Assembly: GCF_034119845.1 (NCBI RefSeq)
Contig: NZ_CP139420.1
Location: forward strand, 3,784,001 to 3,848,000
DNA length: 64,000 nucleotides
Direction of reading: 5' to 3'
DNA from: Flavobacterium sp. NG2
Lineage (GTDB): Bacteria; Bacteroidota; Bacteroidia; Flavobacteriales; Flavobacteriaceae
Shown here: positions 37,291 to 43,869 of the stretch, one piece after another
How the letters are laid out: the number at the start of each line of letters is the position of its first letter
How positions within the stretch are numbered: position 1 is the stretch's first letter
The notes under the pieces: model-generated
Seen by the model: the letters and a program-made list of their open reading frames with translations, nothing else
What the model was told of the DNA's origin: nothing
The model's database searches: none
Translations under genes and position numbers: made by a program

Positions 37291-37728
37291 ATGAAAAAGG
37301 CGCTTATAACTTTTATTAGTATTATCACTTTTAGTTTAGGTTTTTCACAAACCAAAACTACAGACACCAACAAATTTGAATTTGGCGAAGCTGAACATCT
37401 TCTAGACGGTTATTCATTGAACTTCCAATATCAAGATGGTAAAGCAATCCATATGGAATTTTACAACGGAAAAGCAAAATACGAATGGATTGTTGGGCCT
37501 GGCAAAGGAAACGGAAATCAAGACATTCCGTACCGCTCTCATCAAATAGCTGAAAACATCTACATTGTCAATTGGCATGAAACAGGAATCAAAGATTATT
37601 TAACTATTGTTTTTGACTTTGAAAGGATGGTAGTACATAGCTCTATTATCGTTGGCTATGAAAACAAGCCCGAAAGAACATTGAAAACCGTATTTCAACG
37701 AGGCATTATTGATCATCTAAAAAAATAA
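37291..37728 (+). CDS. Exported MoaF-like (lipocalin-fold) protein
   Basis: A 145-residue exported protein with signal peptide MKKALITFISIITFSLGFSQ. The mature domain has LDGYSLNFQYQDGKAIHMEFYNGKAKYEW and, later, PYRSHQIAENIYIVNWHETGIKDYLTIVFDFERMVVHSSIIVG, matching the MoaF C-terminal/phenolic-acid-decarboxylase-like fold. This family is a beta barrel of uncertain role that binds small aromatic or fatty ligands in known members. It follows the SnoaL-like gene by 11 bases. No metal or catalytic residues are obvious. Family call moderate. Confidence 0.82.
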   Translation: MKKALITFISIITFSLGFSQTKTTDTNKFEFGEAEHLLDGYSLNFQYQDGKAIHMEFYNGKAKYEWIVGPGKGNGNQDIPYRSHQIAENIYIVNWHETGIKDYLTIVFDFERMVVHSSIIVGYENKPERTLKTVFQRGIIDHLKK

Positions 37729-37748
37729 TAACTAAAATTTCATTACCA

Positions 37749-37946
37749 ATGAGCCAAGTAGCAAACTGCCCCACTTGTGGAGGCCAGTCAAAAATAAAAG
37801 AAGCCAACGGGCAAACAATATATGAAGCTTTACAAGATGAATCGGTTTTAAAAAAAGTGGGACAACTTAAAAAAGCCATGCAAAAATATAAGGAAAAAGC
37901 AGAGGCTCTAGAAAAAGAGATTGAAAAATTAAAGAAGTCTCATTAA
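37749..37946 (+). CDS. Zinc-ribbon/coiled-coil miniprotein (65 residues)
   Basis: A 65-residue protein with an N-terminal CPTCGG knuckle (one CxxC) and a charged helix to the end (LKKAMQKYKEKAEALEKEIEKLKKS) that is a likely coiled coil. It begins 20 bases after the MoaF-like gene and may be part of that transcript. Only one CxxC is present, so a zinc site would need a second subunit. Function unknown. Confidence 0.6.
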   Translation: MSQVANCPTCGGQSKIKEANGQTIYEALQDESVLKKVGQLKKAMQKYKEKAEALEKEIEKLKKSH

Positions 37947-37989
37947 CAGATTAAATTGGATGATTGTTTAACACTGCCAAACTAGAAAG

Positions 37990-38062
37990 TCAGACTTACC
38001 ATCTATGAAAGCAACAATGAGTAAATCACTAAAATGAAAATCTTTATCGAGATTCCTTCGAC
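37990..38062 (+). repeat. Accessory-region repeat (family 2), copy D (decayed)
   Basis: Contains GCAACAATGAGTAAATC and TATCGAGATTCCTTCG, the same order of words as in copies A, C and E, with changes. It follows the zinc-ribbon gene. The 3' part of the copy is not recognisable. Confidence 0.5.
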
Positions 38063-38143
38063 ATAGCACTTATTTTATATGATTTACAAATGGTTATTCC
38101 TTACACAAGAATGGATTCTCCCTAATACAATCAGCTTAAAACA

Positions 38144-38186
38144 ATAAAAAACGGCGCAAACTCCATAGAGACTTGCGCCGTTTTCT
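38144..38186 (-). terminator. Terminator of paralog 1
   Basis: Arms AAAACGGCGCAA and TTGCGCCGTTTT, about 65 bases beyond the stop of the gene at 38251. The same hairpin exists at 39016-39060 after the second copy. Confidence 0.85.
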
Positions 38187-38250
38187 ATACCTTATCTAAA
38201 AATACTTTATAAATCCAGGTCGTTTAACAATTCTTAAGCTAGTGTAATCC

Positions 38251-38532
38251 CTAAAACAACTTATAAATTCGATGAATCGGAATTAACACCCCTTGTTTCA
38301 AAACAACATTTTTGTCAGTAACAGCCCAAACAGTGGTATGTACCATCTTTTTAGATTCGCTGTCTTCAAAGAAAATCTTAATTTTGGAATGCTCTAAATT
38401 CCCTAGTGCCAAAGCTCGATTTATTTCACTTAATCGCATTTTAATTTCGTTAATGTCTTCCAGAACATCTGTTTTTGGGAATGTAAGTGTAGCTATGTCT
38501 TCTTTTTCAACGGTTAAAATTTCTTCTATCAT
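38251..38532 (-). CDS. 93-residue unknown protein, paralog 1
   Basis: A 93-residue protein that I do not recognise. It is rich in acidic and basic residues, with a KIKIFFEDSESKKMVHTTVW strand pair and a C-terminal IPIHRIYKLF; such small beta proteins are common in Flavobacteria. The nearby copy at 39126-39407 has about 80% identical residues over most of the length, especially in ALGNLEHSKIKIFFEDSES and WAVTDKNVVLK, while the N terminus differs (MIEEILTVEKEDIA versus MTQEFTTIEKENIS). That pattern shows a recent duplication with selection on the core. No signal peptide or membrane segment is present. Confidence 0.8.
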   Translation of the reverse strand: MIEEILTVEKEDIATLTFPKTDVLEDINEIKMRLSEINRALALGNLEHSKIKIFFEDSESKKMVHTTVWAVTDKNVVLKQGVLIPIHRIYKLF

Positions 38533-38739
38533 AATTCTAATATTTAATTAATACTCAAGCAATTATTGAAACTAAACAAAAAACCTTTAAAGGCTTGCAG
38601 TTACTACAACAACTCTGTACATAAATATAAAAATTATCTTTTTTTTAAATGCCAATATTTTATTAATATTCTATATATACCTTGATATTTCAATGTGTTT
38701 CAAGTCCAAACCGATCACTAGGATAGACACAAACTTTAG

Positions 38740-38995
38740 CAAACCTATTTATCGGTGCCCGCAACAATGAGCAAATAATACAATCGAAATACTTTGTCGA
38801 GTTACTTACAGAAAAGAGTCGCAACTGCGCTCACTTGACAGAACGTTTTTGATTGCATAATGGCTTTTGTCAATTCGAGTACAGTCGATATTTTCTCATT
38901 TTTTGGAGAGACAAGATTGGGGTTATTGAAACTTAAAACTTAGTGAATCTGTGTGCTTTTCCTTTGTGTATCTTTGTGAAACAGTTGATTCTCAT
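38740..38995 (+). repeat. Accessory-region repeat (family 2), copy E
   Basis: Contains TTAGCAAACCTATTTATCGG, TGCCCGCAACAATGAGCAAA, CTTTGTCGAGTTACTTACAG and, after an inserted stretch, GGAGAGACAAGATTGGGGTT, then the family tail CCTTTGTGTATCTTTGTG. It lies between the two duplicated genes in the orientation of all other copies. Confidence 0.7.
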
Positions 38996-39015
38996 TATAA
39001 AAAACATCATGAAAA

Positions 39016-39060
39016 AATAAAAAACGGCGCAAACTCCGTAGAGACTTGCGCCGTTTTCTA
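39016..39060 (-). terminator. Terminator of paralog 2
   Basis: Same arms as at 38144-38186 (AAAACGGCGCAA and TTGCGCCGTTTT) with one changed loop base, about 65 bases past the stop of the gene at 39126. Confidence 0.85.
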
Positions 39061-39125
39061 TACCTAATCCAAAAGTTACTTTATAAATTCAGGTCGTTTA
39101 ACAATTTTAATATTTTTTTAAAAAC

Positions 39126-39407
39126 TTAAAACAACTTATATATTCTATTAATTGGGATTAACACCCCACGTTTTAAAACAACATTTTTGTCCGTAACAGC
39201 CCAGACGGTGGTATTTACTATTTTTTTAGATTCGCTGTCTTCAAAGAAAATTTTAATCTTAGAATGCTCTAAATTCCCTAGTGCTAAACCTCGATTTAAT
39301 TCACTTGTTCGCATTTTAATTTCGTTATCGTCATCTAGAACATCTGTTTTTGGGAACATCAGAGAACTGATGTTTTCTTTTTCAATGGTTGTAAATTCTT
39401 GTGTCAT
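39126..39407 (-). CDS. 93-residue unknown protein, paralog 2
   Basis: Second copy of the duplicated unknown (see 38251). The sequence differs mainly in the first 25 residues and keeps SKIKIFFEDSESKKIVNTTVW and VLIPINRIYKLF. Both copies have their own leader and terminator, so both are probably expressed. Conserved core and variable N terminus may mean differing partners, but this is inference only. Confidence 0.8.
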   Translation of the reverse strand: MTQEFTTIEKENISSLMFPKTDVLDDDNEIKMRTSELNRGLALGNLEHSKIKIFFEDSESKKIVNTTVWAVTDKNVVLKRGVLIPINRIYKLF

Positions 39408-39623
39408 GATTCTAATATTTAATTAATATTCAAATCAATTATTGGAACAAAATAAAAAAGCTTTAAAGGCTTGATATCACTACAATAATCGTTACATAAA
39501 TTTAAAAAATATCTTTTTTTTAAATGCCAATATTTTATTAATATTCCTGAAATAATTTGTTATAGGAGTTCAGTAAACATTGTTTGTAGTGATATCCTAA
39601 TATATTGCAATAGCGAATAAAAA

Positions 39624-39684
39624 AGGTAGAACGAAAAGCGGGAGTGGTAGTTCTTATGAAAACCAAATTTTCTGCTGCTAAAAA
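39624..39684 (-). repeat. Structured intergenic repeat, family 1, copy 4 (truncated, inverted)
   Basis: On the minus strand it reads AGCAGCAGAAAATTTGGTTT, CATAAGAAC and CACTCCCGCT, matching the 5' half of the copy at 30956-31071. The central stem and 3' half are missing. It lies in the gap before the FAD monooxygenase, opposite in orientation to the 31-kb copy, so the two flank the 8.6 kb between them as an inverted pair. Confidence 0.65.
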
Positions 39685-39735
39685 CAGTATCAATATTTAC
39701 TACTAGCCTACTCAATACAAGATATTTTAAAATTC

Positions 39736-39743
39736 TATCTTTG
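39736..39743 (+). promoter_or_regulatory. Candidate -7 box of the FAD monooxygenase gene
   Basis: TATCTTTG fits TAnnTTTG, 46 bases before the ATG at 39790. No TTG at the expected distance. Confidence 0.4.
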
Positions 39744-39789
39744 TGGCGTTACTTGAAAAGTCAAGTTAAATCAAGTGGAAGTGAAAAAG

Positions 39790-41238
39790 ATGGAAAATTC
39801 GGCAGCGAGTTGGACTATTTGTCTAGAATGTCAGGGACGTGGCAAAAAAAGTCGAGGGCTCACCAAGAAAGCGCGACTTAAGTACCAAATAGCATTAGAG
39901 CAATTTGAAAAATCAAAGGACACAGGAACGCCTCCTGTTCGTCCCAAGGGACATTTACACACTTGTAGAAACTGTAATGGCTCTGGTTTAATTGTTGCCG
40001 ATACTCCTCCAAAGGCTGATACCGAAAACTATCCTCAGGTTGCAATTATTGGCGGTGGCATTGGTGGTGTAGCACTTGCTGTGGCTTGCTTACACCGCGG
40101 TATTCCTTTTACACTTTATGAGCGTGACCACAATTTTGAAGCTCGCTCTCAGGGCTATGGACTGACCTTGCAGCAAGCAAGTAAAGCTATCGCCGGACTA
40201 GGAATTTTCTCTTTGGGTGAAGGCGTGATTTCAACAAGACATATCGTACACACTACTGATGGTAAAATAATTGGGGAATGGGGCGTGCGAAAATGGATGG
40301 AAACTGAGTCCAAAACTTTTTCAAAACGTACCAATGTACATATTGCACGGCAGGCATTGCGTTTGGCTTTGCTTGAACAACTAGGCGGTCAAACTATGGT
40401 AAAATGGGGACACCAACTAGTAGACTATACCGAAACGGAAAATGAGGGCGTGTCTTTGCGTTTTGAAGTAAATGGAAAAATTCAGCAAGCCAAGGCAGAT
40501 CTTGTCGTGGGAGCTGATGGTATTCGGAGTTCGGTTCGTCGATTGTTAATTGGTGAAGAGGCTACACCATTACGTTATTTGGGCTGTATTGTTATTTTAG
40601 GAATTTGCCCTTTGAATACTCTTAAAGGAATTGACGATACTTTGTTAGACTCAGCTACAGTATTTCAAACGGCTAATGGTAACGAACGAATTTATATGAT
40701 GCCTTTTACTGCAGACTCGGTGATGTGGCAATTAAGTTTTCCAATGCCTGAAAACGAAGCACAAATCTTAAGCGCTCAAGGTTCTGGCGCCCTTAAAGAA
40801 GAAGCTGCTCGCAGAACACAATGGCATAGTCCTATTCCACAGATAATAGCCGCTACTCTGGAAACTCAGATTTCTGGATACCCTGTATATGACAGAGAAA
40901 TACTTAGTGCTGAATTACTCGAAAAAAGCAAACATATTACATTAATAGGCGATGCGGCTCACCCAATGAGCCCTTTTAAAGGACAAGGAGCAAATCAGGC
41001 ACTATTAGATGCGCTCGCGCTGGCACGTGACATTTACAGAGGCTGCCGACCTACATCACAATGGAGAAAAACAGGAATTAGGGAAGCTGTATTAACCACT
41101 TTTGAATCCGAAATGTTAAAACGTTCCGCCATTAAGGTTAAAGATTCCGCAGAAGCTGCTGAGTTCTTACACTCTGAAATTGTACTTCATGAAGGCGATG
41201 AACCAAGAGGTCGCTCTATTAAGAAAAAGGGCAAATAA
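39790..41238 (+). CDS. FAD-dependent monooxygenase with N-terminal DnaJ-like zinc finger
   Basis: A 482-residue protein from the ATG at 39790. It starts with a DnaJ-like zinc finger: CLECQGRG and, about 45 residues later, CRNCNGSG, each a CxxCxGxG knuckle, with a lysine-rich linker between. From about residue 85 there is a class A flavoprotein monooxygenase: VAIIGGGIGGVALAVACLHRGIPFTLYERD (FAD-binding, GxGxxG), a later VVGADGIRSSVRR (DG motif) and LIGDAAHPMSPFKGQGANQALLDALALA (second FAD motif). Relatives include TetX, PhzS-like and salicylate-hydroxylase enzymes. Substrate unknown. The finger may bring protein or chaperone contact. A GTG at 39775 in frame is a possible alternative start. Confidence 0.88.
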   Translation: MENSAASWTICLECQGRGKKSRGLTKKARLKYQIALEQFEKSKDTGTPPVRPKGHLHTCRNCNGSGLIVADTPPKADTENYPQVAIIGGGIGGVALAVACLHRGIPFTLYERDHNFEARSQGYGLTLQQASKAIAGLGIFSLGEGVISTRHIVHTTDGKIIGEWGVRKWMETESKTFSKRTNVHIARQALRLALLEQLGGQTMVKWGHQLVDYTETENEGVSLRFEVNGKIQQAKADLVVGADGIRSSVRRLLIGEEATPLRYLGCIVILGICPLNTLKGIDDTLLDSATVFQTANGNERIYMMPFTADSVMWQLSFPMPENEAQILSAQGSGALKEEAARRTQWHSPIPQIIAATLETQISGYPVYDREILSAELLEKSKHITLIGDAAHPMSPFKGQGANQALLDALALARDIYRGCRPTSQWRKTGIREAVLTTFESEMLKRSAIKVKDSAEAAEFLHSEIVLHEGDEPRGRSIKKKGK

Positions 41239-41484
41239 AACAGCATTGTTAAGTCATGCACAACTTACAACATTAATGTACTATTACCGCCCTTGTTTTC
41301 ACTTACAACATATCACAAATTCAGATCGTTACTATAATTTTATAGAAATTCCCGTTTTTAATTGTATTTTTGGTTAACCACTTTTTCTCTTTTGGTCAGT
41401 TGTAAAAACAACTTGAGTACAATATCGCCTAGAAGTGAATAAAACTAACTAACAACCAATAATGCAAATTAAAAATCATTCCTA

Positions 41485-43350
41485 ATGAAAAACACAATCC
41501 TTCTATTAACTGTCGTCTTTCAATTACTTACTTATGGCCAAAATGTAAATCAAAAAAGCATTCTAGTAAAAGATATTCATGAACTGAATAAAGCTATCAA
41601 TCAAGTTGCTCCTGGTCATGAAATTATATTAGCTAATGGAATTTGGTCCGATGTAAAAATCAATTTTTATGGATTGGGCACCAAAGAACAGCCCATTAGT
41701 CTACGTGCTGAAACGCCAGGTAAAGTTTTTATTGAAGGAATTTCCTATTTACAACTTGGAGGAGAATACCTAATCGTTGATGGTTTATATTTCAGAAATG
41801 GTCATACCCCCATCAGCGGAATAATACGTTATAGTATCGGTCAAGATAAAATAGCCAATAACTGTAGGGTAACCCAAACTGTAATCGATGGATTCACACA
41901 ACCTAATCGATTAGATACTGACCAGTGGATTGAATTTTACGGAAAAAACAACCAACTCGATCATTGCTACATTACTGGAAAGTCGAATGACGGAGAAACG
42001 CTAAGAGTGTATCTATCTGGCAATGAAAACATCAATAATCATCATCAGATAGTCCAAAACTATTTTGGCCCACGTCCTAGAAAAGGTGGCCCTAGAGCTG
42101 AAACTATTCGTGTTGGTGCCAGTGAAACTAGCTTTGCCCCTAGCTTTACAAATGTAGAGGATAATTACTTTGAAGCTTGTAATGGGGAGATAGAAATCAT
42201 CTCAGACAAAACTAATTCTAATATCTACAAGAATAATATCTTCTATAAATGTGAGGGTTCTTTAGTATTGAGACATGGTGATTACGCCACTGTTGATGGA
42301 AACATTTTCATTGGTGGTGATGAATCTAACTTTTATGGAGGAATAAGAGTTGTGAATTCGGGTCATTGGATTACAAATAATTATTTCTACAAAATTAAAG
42401 GAGACGAATTTAGATGTGCCCTTGCCGTCATGAACGGAATTTTCAATACTGGTTTAAACAGGTACAAACAAGTTACTGATGCCGTTATCGCATACAATAC
42501 TTGGGTAGATTGTAAATCACCATGCCAAATAGGTGTGGGACAAAACCTTAAAAGCGCCGATGTTCTACCCGCAAGTGAAATACGTTCTTTAGCACCTGAA
42601 AGAACAATCATTGCTAATAATATCATCTACAATACTCAGGAAGATGCTGCCCCAATAATCAATCATAGTAAAATGGAAGGGATTCAATTCCACAATAATA
42701 AAATTGATAATCAGGGTAAAGCATACACAGAATTCAATGTATTAGTGAATTCTCCTATCAAGATGAAAAAAATTAATGATTGGTTATATACTCCAGATGA
42801 TTCTCAAAATCAAGCTTTGAAAGAAGTGTATACTGGATATGAATTCAATACAATCAAAAAAGATTTATTTGGTTCCTCTAGACTAGAGAAGAATAGTATT
42901 GGCGCCATTAGTCAATCTACAACTGCAGAAAAATTTGTAATCAACAAAAAGAAATACAGCCCAAAATGGTTCACAACGGATAAAGTACCAGCTAAAGTAA
43001 AAACCCTAACGGCTTCGTCTGTAGAAGGCGACCTAGCTAAAAAAATTAGTCAAGCTGCATCAGGGGATATCATTCTGCTAACCGACAAACGATATACACT
43101 ACCCTCTTCTATTAAAATAGACAAATCGATTACAATTCGCTCCAAAAATGCTAAAAATAAAGCACAAATTGTTTTCACAGGTGAAAATGAAACACCAGCC
43201 TTTGAAATGAATCCGAAGGGAAACTTGAAATTAGAAAATCTAGTTCTTAAAGGTGGAAATGGTAAGTATGCTTTTGCGCCTTTACATAAAAACATGTCTT
43301 CAGCCTATAACTTAAAAGTAGAAAACAGTACGATTGAAGACTTTGATTAA
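41485..43350 (+). CDS. Polysaccharide lyase family 6 (alginate lyase-like), N-terminal part
   Basis: A secreted PL6 enzyme that cleaves alginate or a related uronate polymer by beta elimination. The 621 residues up to an in-frame TAA start with a signal peptide (MKNTILLLTVVFQLLTYGQ) and then a parallel beta helix. The catalytic region NGEIEIISDKTNSNIYKNN (Lys242) and SLVLRHGDYATVDGN (Arg263) matches the family's Lys and Arg pair. The frame continues unbroken past the stop for 150 more codons with normal PL6 sequence, so full length would be 772. The catalytic domain is intact in this part and might still work. There is no SusCD pair or other lyase gene nearby. Confidence 0.82.
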   Translation: MKNTILLLTVVFQLLTYGQNVNQKSILVKDIHELNKAINQVAPGHEIILANGIWSDVKINFYGLGTKEQPISLRAETPGKVFIEGISYLQLGGEYLIVDGLYFRNGHTPISGIIRYSIGQDKIANNCRVTQTVIDGFTQPNRLDTDQWIEFYGKNNQLDHCYITGKSNDGETLRVYLSGNENINNHHQIVQNYFGPRPRKGGPRAETIRVGASETSFAPSFTNVEDNYFEACNGEIEIISDKTNSNIYKNNIFYKCEGSLVLRHGDYATVDGNIFIGGDESNFYGGIRVVNSGHWITNNYFYKIKGDEFRCALAVMNGIFNTGLNRYKQVTDAVIAYNTWVDCKSPCQIGVGQNLKSADVLPASEIRSLAPERTIIANNIIYNTQEDAAPIINHSKMEGIQFHNNKIDNQGKAYTEFNVLVNSPIKMKKINDWLYTPDDSQNQALKEVYTGYEFNTIKKDLFGSSRLEKNSIGAISQSTTAEKFVINKKKYSPKWFTTDKVPAKVKTLTASSVEGDLAKKISQAASGDIILLTDKRYTLPSSIKIDKSITIRSKNAKNKAQIVFTGENETPAFEMNPKGNLKLENLVLKGGNGKYAFAPLHKNMSSAYNLKVENSTIEDFD

Positions 43351-43803
43351 GTGCTGAAAGCTACCAAAGGGTCTTTTTCAGATTCGATAACTATCAAAAA
43401 AACTACTCTGAAAAACTGCTTGAACGGTATTGTACTTGCCGCTGATGATAAAGGAGACTATAATGCTGAGATGGTATCAATAGACCAATGCTCTTTTGTA
43501 AATGTGCAAAATAATGTTATTCACTTTTTCAGAGATGGTTACGATGAATCTACAATTGGAGGTGTCTTGACGGTTACCAACAGCACTTTTACTGCCTGTG
43601 GAAAAACAGAGAAAAGTGGTATCTTAATCAAAACAAGAGGTATTATCAATGTGAATATTAAAGACAATACGTTTAAGAATAATCCAATAGAGCATGTTGC
43701 CATTTTATGGGGCGAAAAGAACAACCACCATTTAAATAATACCTTAACTAATTCTGGAATAATAAAAGTAGAACAACAACAAAAACTTAATATTCTCTAC
43801 TAA
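43351..43803 (+). pseudogene. C-terminal remainder of the PL6 lyase after an in-frame stop
   Basis: Follows the TAA at 43348-43350 in the same frame, beginning VLKATKGSFSDSITIKKTTLKNCLNGIVLAAD and ending LNILY. This is beta-helix sequence of the second PL6 domain and would normally be joined to the first part. It has no start signal of its own, and translation alone would give a protein with no signal peptide. A single base change (for example TAT or TAC to TAA) explains the break. A sequencing error is the main alternative. Confidence 0.75.
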
Positions 43804-43820
43804 AAATAGATATTAAAAAA

Positions 43821-43847
43821 ATAGGCTGTCTTTGTGAGACAGCCTAT
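43821..43847. terminator. Terminator between the PL6 gene and carB
   Basis: Arms ATAGGCTGTCT and AGACAGCCTAT with a 5-base loop serve both convergent genes. Confidence 0.8.
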
Positions 43848-43869
43848 CAATATTTATAGTTTGAGTAAA

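Larger units (their letters stand above)
38141..38680 (-). repeat. Segmental duplication, unit 1 (gene, terminator and leader)
   Basis: This segment and 39013-39548 are alike in the terminator, in the 93-residue gene and in about 145 bases before its start (ending with AAATGCCAATATTTTATTAA). The two units lie 0.87 kb apart in direct orientation, with a family 2 repeat between them. Confidence 0.85.
39013..39548 (-). repeat. Segmental duplication, unit 2
   Basis: Matches 38141-38680 in terminator, gene and upstream region. The leaders share TAATATTTAATTAATA and AAATGCCAATATTTTATTAA. Confidence 0.85.

Noticed and set aside
32229..39000. Classical integron attC sites in the family 2 repeats
   Set aside because: The RYYYAAC and GTTRRRY core sequences were not found at the repeat ends and no integrase is present, so only a cassette-like arrangement is claimed.
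41180..41377. 65-codon frame overlapping the end of the FAD monooxygenase gene
   Set aside because: It starts within the monooxygenase gene in another frame, and no conserved pattern was seen.
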